Assembly (NCBI GenBank): GCA_033856175.1 | Contig: JAWVFK010000027.1 | Coordinates: forward strand, 89,745 to 153,744 | Length of the DNA: 64,000 nucleotides | Source: JAWVFK01 sp033856175 | Lineage (GTDB): Bacteria > Actinomycetota > Thermoleophilia > Solirubrobacterales > 70-9 | Reading direction: 5' to 3' | Shown here: piece by piece, positions 42,247-50,666 of the stretch | Numbering within the stretch: position 1 is the first letter of the stretch | How the letters are laid out: every line of letters begins with the position of its first letter | The notes under the pieces: model-generated | What the model was told of the DNA's origin: nothing | Database searches by the model: none | What the model saw: only the letters and a program-made list of their open reading frames with translations | Translations under genes and position numbers: made by a program

Positions 42247-42918
42247 CTAGGCGAGGTAGAAGTAGAGCGCGTAGAGGAGGTCGACAGCGGGGCTCGAGGT
42301 GTGGACGGTCACCTCGGGTGGGACCTGGAGCAGGCTCTCGGAGTAGTTGAAGATGATCTTCACGCCGGCGTCGACGAGTCGATCGGCGACCTCCTGGGCG
42401 GCGTGCGGCGGCACGGCCAGCACGCCGACGACGATCTCGTCGTCGGTGACGACGCGGTCGATCTCGGAGAACTCGCGCACGGTCAGCGGCCCGACTGCGG
42501 TGCCGATCACGTCGGCGTCGGTGTCGAATATCGCCACGATCTGAAAGCCGTGGTCGGCGAAGATGTCGGAGCTGGCGATCGCCTGGCCGAGGTTGCCGGC
42601 GCCGAAGAGGGCGATGTTGTGCTGGCCGGCGGTCCGCAGGATCTTGCGGATCTCGCGAACGAGCGACTCGATGTTGTAGCCCACCCCACGCTTGCCGAAC
42701 TTGCCGAATCCGGAGAGGTCACGGCGGATCTGGGTCGAGTTGATGTGCGTGTAGTCGGAGAGCTCCTGCGAGGAGATCGTCTCCTTGCCCATCTTGCGAG
42801 CCTGGGTCAGGACCTGGAGGTAGCGGGAGAGCCGAGCCGCGACGCCGAGCGAGAGCCGCTCGCCCTCGGCGATGGCGGGGCCGTCGGCACCGCCGTTGAG
42901 GACCTCCTGTTCGATCAT
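42247..42918 (-). CDS. rex: Redox-sensing transcriptional repressor Rex
   Basis: A 223-residue NADH-responsive repressor. The N-terminal winged helix (LSRYLQVLTQARKMGKETISSQELSDYTHINSTQIRRDLSGFGKFGKRGVGY) is characteristic. The Rossmann domain has NIALFGAGNLGQAIASS and FDTDADVIG, followed by the C-terminal domain-swapped helix (YALYFYLA). A high NADH/NAD+ ratio releases it from operators of respiratory and fermentation genes. Its ATG overlaps the glutaredoxin stop (ATGA). Confidence 0.96.
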   Translation of the reverse strand: MIEQEVLNGGADGPAIAEGERLSLGVAARLSRYLQVLTQARKMGKETISSQELSDYTHINSTQIRRDLSGFGKFGKRGVGYNIESLVREIRKILRTAGQHNIALFGAGNLGQAIASSDIFADHGFQIVAIFDTDADVIGTAVGPLTVREFSEIDRVVTDDEIVVGVLAVPPHAAQEVADRLVDAGVKIIFNYSESLLQVPPEVTVHTSSPAVDLLYALYFYLA

Positions 42919-43172
42919 CGCGGCAGCCTATCCAGTCGCGAGCGGACGGCGACGGGGTCCGGCACGAGCTCGGAGGCGATCGTGCCATCGACCGCGATCA
43001 CGGGGATGCGCTCGAGATAGCGGCTGTGAAGACCCTCGTCGGTCTCGATGTCGATCTCCTCGAGCTCGAAGCTCGCGCCTTCTTGTCGCAGCTGGAGCAG
43101 CAGCTCGCGGGCCTCGTCGCAGAGATGACATCCCGGACGGCCGTAGAGGGTCACGGTCGGCAGCCTCGCCAC
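42915..43172 (-). CDS. Glutaredoxin-like thiol-disulfide protein
   Basis: An 85-residue thioredoxin-fold protein with active site GCHLC near residues 14-18, DIETDEGLHSRYLERIPVI including the cis-Pro, and a final helix. The fold fits the DUF836/NrdH-like group. It starts with GTG at 43170-43172 and is translationally coupled to rex. It could relay redox state, but a direct link to Rex is an inference. Confidence 0.85.
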   Translation of the reverse strand: MARLPTVTLYGRPGCHLCDEARELLLQLRQEGASFELEEIDIETDEGLHSRYLERIPVIAVDGTIASELVPDPVAVRSRLDRLPR

Positions 43173-43175
43173 GGC

Positions 43176-44171
43176 TCAGCTGGTGGCGAAGGCGTCGCAG
43201 GCGAGGTAGTCCGGGTACGGCGCCGGCTCGACGAATCGCGCCGCCGAAGCGATCATCGCCGCGTTGTCGGTGCAGAGCTCGGGCGCGACGAGCTTGAGCG
43301 CCAGGCCTCGGCGCTCGCAGATCTCGCCGACGCGGCGGCGAAGCGGCCCGTTGGCGGCGACGCCGCCGCCGAGAGCGACGGCCTGCCAATCCGAGCCGGC
43401 GGCGTCCAGCCCGCGTTCGAGCTTGGTCCCGAGCTGGGTGACTATCGCCTCCTGAAAGGAGGCCGCGAGATCCGCCTTCGCCGCCTCGAGCCCGTCGCCC
43501 AGCTCGCGGACGCGGTAGACCAGCGCCGTCTTGAGGCCGCTGAAGCTGAGGTCGAGACCGGGGTCGCGCGTCATCGCCACGGGGAACTCGAACGCCGCCG
43601 GATCGCCATCGCCCGCCAGGCGCTCCAGCGCCGGGCCGCCCGGATAGCCGAGGCCGAGCATCCTGGCGCCCTTGTCGAAGGCCTCGCCGGCGGCGTCGTC
43701 GAGGGTCTGGCCGAGGATCTCGAAGCCGTCGTGGCCGTGGACGCCGGCGAGGATCGTGTGGCCACCGCTGGCGATCAGGCAGAGGAAGGGCGGCTCGATC
43801 GGCTCCGGCTCGAGGAAGTTGGCGGCGACGTGGCCCTGGAGGTGGTCAACGGCGATCAGCGGCAGCCGCCGTGCGGCCGCCAGCGCCTTCGCCGCCGAGA
43901 CGCCGACGAGCAGGGCGCCGATCAGCCCCGGGCCGCGGGTGACCGCGACCGCATCGACGTCGTCGAGCTCGGTCGAGGCGCCGTCGAGCGCTGCGGCGAC
44001 GACGGCGTTGACGAGATCGAGATGGTGGCGCGAGGCGACCTCGGGGACGACGCCGCCGTAGCGCTCGTGGAACGCCGCCTGCGAGGAGATGACGTTGGCG
44101 AGGACCCGGGGACCGTCGGTGACGGCGGCGCAGGTGTCGTCGCAGGAGGTCTCTAGGGCGAGGATCCTCAC
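43176..44171 (-). CDS. tsaD: tRNA N6-threonylcarbamoyladenosine synthase TsaD
   Basis: A 331-residue ASKHA-fold enzyme that transfers the threonylcarbamoyl group to A37 of ANN-decoding tRNAs. VRILALETSCDDTCAAV opens the protein. The metal site is HHLDLV and VDHLQGHVAANFLE; SGGHTILA, GEAFDKGARMLGLGYPGGP and GGGVAANGPLR complete the nucleotide site. The GTG start at 44169-44171 overlaps the rimI stop (GTGA) and gives the family N-terminus; a 10-residue upstream extension is unlikely. Confidence 0.95.
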   Translation of the reverse strand: MRILALETSCDDTCAAVTDGPRVLANVISSQAAFHERYGGVVPEVASRHHLDLVNAVVAAALDGASTELDDVDAVAVTRGPGLIGALLVGVSAAKALAAARRLPLIAVDHLQGHVAANFLEPEPIEPPFLCLIASGGHTILAGVHGHDGFEILGQTLDDAAGEAFDKGARMLGLGYPGGPALERLAGDGDPAAFEFPVAMTRDPGLDLSFSGLKTALVYRVRELGDGLEAAKADLAASFQEAIVTQLGTKLERGLDAAGSDWQAVALGGGVAANGPLRRRVGEICERRGLALKLVAPELCTDNAAMIASAARFVEPAPYPDYLACDAFATS

Positions 44172-44674
44172 GCGCGGGCCGCGGCCGATGCCTCCAGCCA
44201 CATGATCAGCGCGTCCTCACCGTTGTCGTGGTAGTAGCGGCGGCGAACGCCGGCGGAGCGAAAGCCGATTCGCTCGTACATCGCGATCGCGACGTTGTTG
44301 GAGACGCGGACCTCGAGCGTGTAGCGGGCGTCCGGCCCGGCCTGCTCGAAGAGCGCCTCCAGCAGCAGCTTGGCGATGCCGGAGCGGCGGCGCTCGGGCG
44401 CCACGGCGACGTTCATCAGGTGCCAGACGTCGTCGTAGCGCGAGCAGACGAGATAGCCGGCGGTGCCATCCTCGTCGGCGGCGACGAGGCAGATCCCCGA
44501 GGGCTTCGAGAGCTCGAGGACGAACATCGCCAGCGACCACGGCGTCGGGAACGAGCGGCGCTCGATCGCGATGATCGAGGGCAGGTCGCTGTAGCCCATG
44601 CGGCCGAGCGCCAGCCCGCCCGCTGGACGCTTTTCATCGGTTCTCGCGGGCCCTGTCACGCCAACGTTCCGCAT
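44168..44674 (-). CDS. rimI: Ribosomal protein S18 alanine N-acetyltransferase (RimI-like GNAT)
   Basis: A 168-residue GNAT acetyltransferase. DLPSIIAIERRSFPTPWSLAMFVLEL is the RimI N-terminal pattern. VWHLMNVAVAPERRRSGIAKLLLEAL contains the acetyl-CoA P-loop (RRRSGIA), and LEVRVSNNVAIAMYERIGFRSAGVRRRYYHDNGEDALIM ends the fold. It sits inside the tsa cluster, where rimI is often found. The ATG at 44674 overlaps tsaB by 41 nt; a shorter start is possible, but must lie before about residue 20 because LALGRM belongs to the first strand. Confidence 0.9.
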   Translation of the reverse strand: MRNVGVTGPARTDEKRPAGGLALGRMGYSDLPSIIAIERRSFPTPWSLAMFVLELSKPSGICLVAADEDGTAGYLVCSRYDDVWHLMNVAVAPERRRSGIAKLLLEALFEQAGPDARYTLEVRVSNNVAIAMYERIGFRSAGVRRRYYHDNGEDALIMWLEASAAARA

Positions 44675-45326
44675 CCGGAGCCCTCAGATAGAGGGGCTTG
44701 ACCCGCTCGATCGGAACGGGCTCGAGCCGCGCGCCCAGCTCGCAGAGGTACCGCGCTCGAAGCCTCTGTGAAGCATCGCCATCAGCGGGAACGGCGACGC
44801 CGGCGGCCTCGAGCTCATCGCGAAATCGTAGCGAGCCGTCTCCGGCGCTCAGCGGCGCCGCCGCCAACCCTGAGAGCCGGCTCGCAAGCTGCTCGGGCGA
44901 GGCGACGAACGGAGGCCAGACCTCCTCCCCCGCCGCGTCATAGAGCGCTCCGAAGACCTCGCCGCGGCGGGCATCGATCAGCGCCAGCCGCGGGCGCTCC
45001 TCGTCGCCGGCGATGCCCCGCGCCAGCGCGGCCAGAGAGCAGACGCCCGCCAACGGGGTGTCCGTCGACTGTGCCAGCGCCCTGGCGGTGGCGATGCCGA
45101 TTCGCAGACCCGTGAACGAGCCCGGCCCGACGCCGACGACGATGCGCCCGATCGCCGGCCAGCCGCCGGCGCCCGCGACCAGCCGCTCGACCTCGGGCAG
45201 CAGGGCGACGGCGTGGCGCGGCCGCCCCTTGCCGGGCCCGACGACCGCCTCCTCGACCTCGTCTCCGCCGGCGACGGCAACGGTCGTGTCAGCGGTGGCG
45301 GTGTCGAACGCCAGGACGCTGCTCAT
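44634..45326 (-). CDS. tsaB: tRNA threonylcarbamoyladenosine biosynthesis protein TsaB
   Basis: A 230-residue TsaD paralogue needed as its partner in t6A formation. VLAFDTATADTTVAV, VVGVGPGSFTGLRIGIATARALAQ and ALIDARRGEVFGALYD are the family blocks. The start ATG at 45324-45326 overlaps the tsaE stop as ATGA; the open frame further upstream lies inside tsaE. The C-terminal region is short and Arg-rich. Confidence 0.93.
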   Translation of the reverse strand: MSSVLAFDTATADTTVAVAGGDEVEEAVVGPGKGRPRHAVALLPEVERLVAGAGGWPAIGRIVVGVGPGSFTGLRIGIATARALAQSTDTPLAGVCSLAALARGIAGDEERPRLALIDARRGEVFGALYDAAGEEVWPPFVASPEQLASRLSGLAAAPLSAGDGSLRFRDELEAAGVAVPADGDASQRLRARYLCELGARLEPVPIERVKPLYLRAPDAERWRDRARENR

Positions 45327-45772
45327 CGCCGCTCGATCGCGATCTCGCGGCTGTCCTCGCCGGCGTGCTCGATGCGCACCGCAGCGGCGACCCGCCCCAG
45401 AGTGGGCTCGGCGATCGCCGGCCATTCGACGAAGGAGACGGCGTCCTCGGTGAGGTAGTCGTCGAGCAGACCGGGATCCTCGCCCTCGAGGCCGGCGAGC
45501 CGGTAGAGGTCGAGGTGGGACACGGGCAGCCGGCCCTCGTAGCGGTGACCGATCACGAACGTCGGCGAGGTGACCGGGTCGCGAACGCCGAGCTCGCGGC
45601 AGGCGCCCCTGATAAACGTGGTCTTGCCGGCGCCGAGCTCACCGCTGACGAGGACGACATCGCCGGGGCGAAGCTCCCGTGCCAGCTCGGCACCGAGCCG
45701 CTCGGTCTCGCCCGGGCCCCCCGTGCGCCGGCCCTCGCCCTGGCCCTCATCCGCGGCCACCCGGTTGGTCAT
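45323..45772 (-). CDS. tsaE: tRNA t6A biosynthesis ATPase TsaE
   Basis: A 149-residue P-loop ATPase of the t6A complex. Walker A is GELGAGKTTF near residues 44-53, followed by VTSPTFVIGHRYEG, SHLDLYRL and VSFVEWPAIAE (Walker B-like region). It drives turnover of the TsaB-TsaD complex. The ATG follows the upstream uracil-DNA glycosylase stop without a gap, so tsaE-tsaB-rimI-tsaD form one leftward unit. Confidence 0.94.
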   Translation of the reverse strand: MTNRVAADEGQGEGRRTGGPGETERLGAELARELRPGDVVLVSGELGAGKTTFIRGACRELGVRDPVTSPTFVIGHRYEGRLPVSHLDLYRLAGLEGEDPGLLDDYLTEDAVSFVEWPAIAEPTLGRVAAAVRIEHAGEDSREIAIERR

Positions 45773-46462
45773 CTAGGCGCCAAAGAAGCCGAGCTGCTCG
45801 CGCTCCACCTCGGGATCGCGCCGGACCTCGAGCGAGCCACCGGCGCCCTCCGGCGCCTCTTCGGGCTCGGGCGCGGGCGCGTCGAGCAGCCGCCGCGCCG
45901 CCTGGAGGTCGGTCCGCAGCGTCTCGACCAGAGAGGGCGTGCGCAGGGCCGCGGCCGGATGGAAGAGCGGCATCACGTAGACGGTCCGCTCGCCGAGCTG
46001 GTGGACCTGGGGCGTGCCGCGGACGCGGCTGATCCCCGTCGGGCTCGCGGTCAGCAGCTTCGTCGCGAAGTTGCCCAGCGTGCAGACCACCCGCGGCTCG
46101 ATCAGCCGGACCTGCTCCAGCAGGAAGGGCCGGCACGACTCGATCTCGTTTGGCTGCGGATCGCGATTGCCCGGCGGCCGGCACTTGAGGACGTTGGCGA
46201 TGAATACGTCTTTGCGCTCGAAGCCGATCTCGCCCAGCAGTTCGGTCAGCAGGGCGCCGGCGCGACCGACGAACGGCAGGCCCTGCCGATCCTCCTCCGC
46301 CCCGGGAGCCTCGCCGACGAACATCAGGTCGGCGTCGGCGTTGCCGGCGCCGAAGACGACGTTCGTCCGCGTCGCCGCGAGCGGGCAGCGCTCGCACGCC
46401 GCCGCGTGCTTGTAGACCTCGACGAGCTGCTCGCGACGCGCCTCGGCGCCGATCGCGGTCAT
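45773..46462 (-). CDS. Family 4 uracil-DNA glycosylase (Fe-S type)
   Basis: A 229-residue repair enzyme that removes uracil from DNA. The four Fe-S cysteines are in ACERCPL (two), NVLKCRPPGNR and ESCRPFL. The active site is GEAPGAEEDRQGLPFVGRAG and the C-terminal MPLFHPAAALR holds the catalytic His. The start ATG at 46460-46462 is preferred over a TTG five codons earlier. About 35 C-terminal residues are disordered and Glu/Pro-rich. Confidence 0.92.
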   Translation of the reverse strand: MTAIGAEARREQLVEVYKHAAACERCPLAATRTNVVFGAGNADADLMFVGEAPGAEEDRQGLPFVGRAGALLTELLGEIGFERKDVFIANVLKCRPPGNRDPQPNEIESCRPFLLEQVRLIEPRVVCTLGNFATKLLTASPTGISRVRGTPQVHQLGERTVYVMPLFHPAAALRTPSLVETLRTDLQAARRLLDAPAPEPEEAPEGAGGSLEVRRDPEVEREQLGFFGA

Positions 46463-46477
46463 CGACCGGCCGGCCAA

Positions 46478-46740
46478 ACGGCGCCGGCGCCGCCGGCCGC
46501 TGCAGCCCAGTCGCGGATCGCGCTCACGGGCGCCACTCTAGATGAGCGCCTGGCCCTGGCCAAAACGGCGCCAGGGACCGCCGACCGGCCTATAATCGGA
46601 TCAAGGCCGTGACCCAATTGGCACGGACCCGTTTGAATCGTCCAACGTCACATCGCCGTCTGGTATCTCCCATGCGGGAACTGGAACGGGAACCACACCC
46701 CGAAACCCGATCATCGGCTGCCCCGGCGGCGGTCATCGCC
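46478..46740. promoter_or_regulatory. Divergent regulatory region between uracil-DNA glycosylase and panC
   Basis: This 263-bp gap holds a perfect -10 consensus TATAAT at 46591-46596 on the + strand, which would start panC transcription about 140 nt before its ATG. No clear -35 is present at the usual distance. A 22-codon leftward frame (GTG at 46527 to a TGA overlapping the glycosylase ATG) could be a leader peptide, but has no other support. No riboswitch fold was recognised. Confidence 0.4.
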
Positions 46741-47616
46741 ATGCCGAGCAGGCCGCTTCGGACCGCCCGCAGCAAGGCCGAGCTGCGCGAGCTGCTGACC
46801 CCGGCACGCCGCGAGGGCCGCTCGATCGGGCTCGTGCCGACGATGGGCTATCTGCACGAAGGCCACCTCTCCCTGATCCGGGCGGCGCGGGCGGCAAACG
46901 ACCTCGTCGTCGTCTCGCTGTTCGTCAACCCGGCTCAGTTCGGTCCCGACGAGGACCTCGACGCCTACCCGCGGGATGAGGCACGCGATGCCGAGCTCGC
47001 CGCCGCCGCGGGCGCCGACGTCCTCTACGCCCCACCGGTCGAGGAGGTCTATCCCGATGGCTTCGCCACGAGCGTCGAGGTCGACCGGCTGACCGAGGTC
47101 CTCTGTGGCGCCCCCGGGGCCCGCGGCAGCGAGCACTTCCGCGGCGTCATCACGGTCGTCGCCAAGCTCTTCAACACGGTCGGGCCCACCGTCGCCTACT
47201 TCGGCCAGAAGGACGCCCAGCAGGCGGTCGTGATCCGCCGCATGGCCCGCGACCTCGACTTTCCGGTCGAGGTCGAGGTGCTGCCGACGGTTCGCGAGCC
47301 CGATGGGCTGGCGATGAGCTCTCGCAACGCCTATCTGTCCGAGGGCGAGCGCCACCGCGCCGCCGCGATTCCGGCGGCGCTTCGTGAAGCCGCGGACCTC
47401 ATCGCCGCCGACGGCAGCCTCGACCGGGCGATCGCCGCGGCGCGCGAGCGGCTCGCCGCCGCCGGCATCGAGCCCGAGTACCTGGAGGCGCGCCACGCCG
47501 ACGACCTCTCCGAGGCGTCGAGCCTCAACGGCCGTCCGCTGCTGATCGCCGTCGCCGCGCGTGTCGGCAGGGCGCGGCTGATCGACAACTTGACAATCGA
47601 GCCCGGCGACCGATGA
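46741..47616 (+). CDS. panC: Pantothenate synthetase (pantoate-beta-alanine ligase)
   Basis: A 291-residue enzyme joining pantoate and beta-alanine with ATP. LVPTMGYLHEGHLSLI contains the HxGH nucleotide motif, SLFVNPAQFGPDEDLDAYPR binds pantoate, TVAYFGQKDAQQ is a family block and LAMSSRNAYLS carries the KMSKS equivalent. The start ATG at 46741 (MPSRPLRTARSKAELR) is preferred; a longer frame from 46609 adds 44 unlikely residues. It opens the panC-panD-panB run. Confidence 0.95.
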   Translation: MPSRPLRTARSKAELRELLTPARREGRSIGLVPTMGYLHEGHLSLIRAARAANDLVVVSLFVNPAQFGPDEDLDAYPRDEARDAELAAAAGADVLYAPPVEEVYPDGFATSVEVDRLTEVLCGAPGARGSEHFRGVITVVAKLFNTVGPTVAYFGQKDAQQAVVIRRMARDLDFPVEVEVLPTVREPDGLAMSSRNAYLSEGERHRAAAIPAALREAADLIAADGSLDRAIAAARERLAAAGIEPEYLEARHADDLSEASSLNGRPLLIAVAARVGRARLIDNLTIEPGDR

Positions 47617-47686
47617 AGAAGCCGGGACTCGACAACCGCAAATCGACGGGACCGCAGCCGCGGGCCCAGGGAAGGGAAGGCTGACC

Positions 47687-48109
47687 TTGCAGCGACACAT
47701 GCTCAAATCGAAGATCCACCGGGCGACGATCACCGACTGCGACCTCGACTACGTCGGCAGCATCACGATCGATCCCGACCTGATGGAGGCCGCCGACCTG
47801 GTGCCGCACGAGCAGGTCCACGTCTGGGACCTCGAGAACGGATCGCGCTTCGTCACCTACGCGATCGAGGGCAGGCGCGGCTCCGGCGACATGCAGGTCA
47901 ACGGCGCCGCCGCTCACCTCGTCCGGCCCGGCGACAAGATCATCGTCGCGTCATTTGCGATCTACGACGAGCAGGAGGTCGCCGAGCGCGAGCCGAGCGT
48001 CGTCCACGTCGATGTCGACAACCGCGCCGTCAGGATCGACAACGACCCGGGGATCCTGCTCAGCGACAGGCTGACCTGGACCGACGAGGTGCCGGGAGCG
48101 CTGCGGTGA
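47687..48109 (+). CDS. panD: Aspartate 1-decarboxylase
   Basis: A 140-residue pyruvoyl enzyme making beta-alanine from aspartate. MLKSKIHRATITDCDLDYVGSITID contains the self-cleavage site between Gly and Ser (VGS), and NGAAAHLVRPGDKIIVASFA is the core. The TTG at 47687 gives MQRHMLKSKIHRA, in line with the family N-terminus, and GGAAGG lies about 8 nt upstream. The C-terminal 20 residues extend beyond the usual 115-126. It provides one substrate of PanC. Confidence 0.94.
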   Translation: MQRHMLKSKIHRATITDCDLDYVGSITIDPDLMEAADLVPHEQVHVWDLENGSRFVTYAIEGRRGSGDMQVNGAAAHLVRPGDKIIVASFAIYDEQEVAEREPSVVHVDVDNRAVRIDNDPGILLSDRLTWTDEVPGALR

Positions 48110-49026
48110 GCTCGCGGCCATTGGTCCCAAGCGCCCCGCCCGCCGAGCGCCAGCCGCTGACGCTGCCGCGGCTCGCGGAGATGAAGCGGATCGGCGAGCC
48201 GATCGTGATGGTCACCGCCTACGACCATCCCTCGGCCCAGGTCGTCGAGGAGGCCGGCGTCGACATCGTCCTCGTCGGCGACTCGGCGGCGATGACCGTG
48301 CTCGGCCACGACTCCACCGTCCCTGTGGGGATGGACGAGATGCTGATGCTGGCCGCTGCCGTCCGCCGCGGCCTGCGAACGCCGCTGCTGGTCGGCGACC
48401 TTCCCTTCGGCTCCTACGAGCAGAGCAACGAGCAGGCGGTTGCCAGCGCCCAGCGCTTCGTCAAGGAGGCCGGCTGCGACGCGGTCAAGCTCGAGGGCGG
48501 CGGCGCCTCGGTCGACCGCGCCCGGGCGATCATCCGCGCCGGCATTCCTGTGATGGGCCACGTCGGCCTGACGCCGCAGACGGCGACCGCGCTTGGCGGC
48601 TATCGCGCTCAGGGCCGGACCGCGGGCCGCGCCGCGAAGGTCGCCGAGGACGCGCTCGCGCTGCAGGCGATCGGCTGCTTCGCGATCGTCTTCGAGGCGA
48701 TTCCCGCCGCCGTCAGCGATGCGCTGATGGCGAAGATGGAGGTTCCCGTCATCGGCATCGGCGCCGGACCGGCGACCGACGGCCAGGTGCTGGTCTTCCA
48801 CGACCTGCTCGGCATCTTCGACGGCCACGCGCCGCGCTTTGTCAAGCGCTACGCCGACGTCCGCAGCGAGATGGTCGCCGGTGTCCGCGCTTATGCCGGC
48901 GAGGTCCGCAGCCATCGCTTCCCCGACGACGACCACAGCTACAGCATCGACCCCGACGAGCTCGCCGAGTTCCGCAACTACCTCGACCAGGAGTCGCTCG
49001 CCAGCTCGTCGGTCTGGGACTGGTAA
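48106..49026 (+). CDS. panB: Ketopantoate hydroxymethyltransferase
   Basis: A 306-residue TIM-barrel enzyme adding a hydroxymethyl group from methylene-tetrahydrofolate to ketoisovalerate. Metal-binding Asp residues are in VGDSAAMTVLGHDST and VGDLPFGSYE; VKLEGGG and GHVGLTPQ follow, and IVFEAIPA carries the catalytic Glu. The GTG start overlaps the panD stop (GTGA), so panD and panB are coupled. PanE is not in the window. Confidence 0.95.
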   Translation: MSSRPLVPSAPPAERQPLTLPRLAEMKRIGEPIVMVTAYDHPSAQVVEEAGVDIVLVGDSAAMTVLGHDSTVPVGMDEMLMLAAAVRRGLRTPLLVGDLPFGSYEQSNEQAVASAQRFVKEAGCDAVKLEGGGASVDRARAIIRAGIPVMGHVGLTPQTATALGGYRAQGRTAGRAAKVAEDALALQAIGCFAIVFEAIPAAVSDALMAKMEVPVIGIGAGPATDGQVLVFHDLLGIFDGHAPRFVKRYADVRSEMVAGVRAYAGEVRSHRFPDDDHSYSIDPDELAEFRNYLDQESLASSSVWDW

Positions 49027-49030
49027 GCGG

Positions 49031-50521
49031 CTAGAGCTCGGCTCGCTCGAGGTCGCTGGTCGCGGGGCCGTTGACGACCCTGCCCTCGACGTCGAAGCGC
49101 GAACCGTGGCAGGGGCAGTCCCAGGTGTGCTCGGCGTCGTTCCAGGCGACGATGCAGCCGAGATGCGTGCAGCGGGCCGAGAGCGCGATCGCCGCGCCGG
49201 CCTCGTCGCGGTAGACCGCAAGCTGGCGGCGTCCCCGGCCGATCACCCGGCCGCTCCCCGGAGCGACCTCGTCGAGACCGCCGCGCCATCGCAGCCGGTC
49301 GAGCAGGAAGCGCTTGGCGACGTTGAGGTTCTCCTCGATCAGCTTCAGCGCCGAGGCGCGTGGCTTGATCCGCGTCGGGTCGTAGAGCTCGGCCCACGGG
49401 CTCTCGCGGCCCGCCGCGAGGTCGGCGAAGATCCGGCCGGCGACGAGGCCATGCGCCAGGCCCCACTTCTTCATCCCCGTGGCGACGTAGACGCGGTCGC
49501 GAAGGCGGCCGATATAGGGGACGTCGTCGGCCGGGATGTAGTCCTGGGAGGACCAGCGCCAGCGGAACTCCGCGTCGGGGAAGTGGGTGGTGGCGAACTG
49601 GGCGAGGCGCTCGTAGGAGCCCGTGTGATTGTCGGCCTGGCCGACCTTGTGACCCTCGCCGCCGAGGACAATCAGCTCTGCGCCCGCCACCGGCGCCGGC
49701 CGTAGCGAGCGGGTCGGCGCGCTGGCGTTGATGTACATCCCGTGGACGGGGTTCGCGGTCTCGAAGGCGATGCAGTAGGAGCGATGAGGGCTCGTCCTGG
49801 CGAAGAAGAGATCGCGGTCGAGGAAGGGGATGTTGGTCGCCAGGACGACCGACTCGGCGACGAGCTCGCCGCCGTCGCAGCGCACGCTGCAGGGCGATCC
49901 CTCGTCCACCCCAACGGCGCGCGTGCCCTCGTAGATCCGCCCGCCGGCGGCGACGAAGCGCGCGGCCATCCCCTGGCAGAGCTTGGCGGCGTTGATCGCC
50001 GCGCCCTGCTCGACCCGGACGCCGGCCTTGATCGGATAGGGAAGGTCCGTCGACTCGACGTAGGTCGCCGCCAGCCCGGCCCTGTTCGCGGCCTCGACCT
50101 CCCTCTCGATCGCGGTGACGTCCTCGTCGCGGTCGGCGTAGGTGATCGTCGGCAGGCGCTCGAGATCGCAGTCGATGCCGCCCGCGGCCAGCTCTTCGAC
50201 CCGAGCCAGCCCCCAGCTGTTTGCCTCGGCATAGGCCCTGGCGCCATCGTCGCCGAACTTGCTCGCGACCTTGTCGTAGGCGAGGCCGTGGAGCGCGGTG
50301 ACCTTGCCGGTCGTGTGGCCGGTCACGCCCTCGCCGACCTTGCTCAGCTCGACGATGGCGACGTCGGCGCCATCGGCTTGCAGGGCGAGCGCAGCGGCGA
50401 GGCCGGCGATCCCGGCGCCGACCACGGCGACGTCGGCGCTGGCCCGGCCGCTCAGAGCCGGGAAGGCAAGCTCAGCTGCCGTCTCGATCCACAGTGAGCC
50501 GGGTCGTCCTGGTGCGGGCAT
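49031..50521 (-). CDS. FAD-dependent oxidoreductase (DAO family) with C-terminal Rieske domain
   Basis: A 496-residue fusion. A DAO-type FAD domain begins ADVAVVGAGIAGLAAALALQ and contains EGVTGHTTGKVTALHGLAYD and YVATGMKKWGLAHGLVAG. From about residue 410 comes a Rieske [2Fe-2S] domain with ligands in CTHLGC and CPCHGSRF. Proteins of this kind are widespread in Actinobacteria and Bacilli and lack an assigned substrate. I chose ATG at 50519-50521 (MPAPGRPGSLWIETA); a GTG at 50605 is in frame but the added segment looks unlike the family. Confidence 0.87.
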   Translation of the reverse strand: MPAPGRPGSLWIETAAELAFPALSGRASADVAVVGAGIAGLAAALALQADGADVAIVELSKVGEGVTGHTTGKVTALHGLAYDKVASKFGDDGARAYAEANSWGLARVEELAAGGIDCDLERLPTITYADRDEDVTAIEREVEAANRAGLAATYVESTDLPYPIKAGVRVEQGAAINAAKLCQGMAARFVAAGGRIYEGTRAVGVDEGSPCSVRCDGGELVAESVVLATNIPFLDRDLFFARTSPHRSYCIAFETANPVHGMYINASAPTRSLRPAPVAGAELIVLGGEGHKVGQADNHTGSYERLAQFATTHFPDAEFRWRWSSQDYIPADDVPYIGRLRDRVYVATGMKKWGLAHGLVAGRIFADLAAGRESPWAELYDPTRIKPRASALKLIEENLNVAKRFLLDRLRWRGGLDEVAPGSGRVIGRGRRQLAVYRDEAGAAIALSARCTHLGCIVAWNDAEHTWDCPCHGSRFDVEGRVVNGPATSDLERAEL

Positions 50522-50621
50522 CGGCTGCCGAGTACCCGCGTCAGGCACTTCCACGCAGGCGAATTCGTCCAGCCTCCTTGCAGCGGCAGGCGTAACCGCA
50601 GCCACGGCGAAGGGTACCCCT

Positions 50622-50637
50622 AGTGCTAATCAGCACT
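50622..50637. promoter_or_regulatory. Palindromic operator-like site between divergent genes
   Basis: AGTGCT (50622-50627) and AGCACT (50632-50637) form a perfect 6-bp dyad around AATC, placed 30 bp before the DUF378 start and 85-100 bp before the Rieske flavoprotein start. It differs in layout from the HrcA CIRCE element (arms in the reverse order, short spacer). It could serve both divergent promoters. Confidence 0.4.
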
Positions 50638-50666
50638 ATCCAAACCCGTCTCAAGGAGGCGAAATC

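Noticed and set aside
40948..43020. 690-codon + strand frame over ybdK and rex
   Set aside because: Covers two recognisable minus-strand genes and shows no protein-like pattern.
44416..44637. 73-codon minus frame starting with ATGA at the tsaB stop
   Set aside because: The overlap looks attractive, but the frame is not that of the RimI acetyltransferase and has no similarity pattern.
50622..50637. Palindrome considered as an HrcA CIRCE element
   Set aside because: CIRCE is TTAGCACTC-N9-GAGTGCTAA; here the arms are reversed in order and only 4 bp apart.
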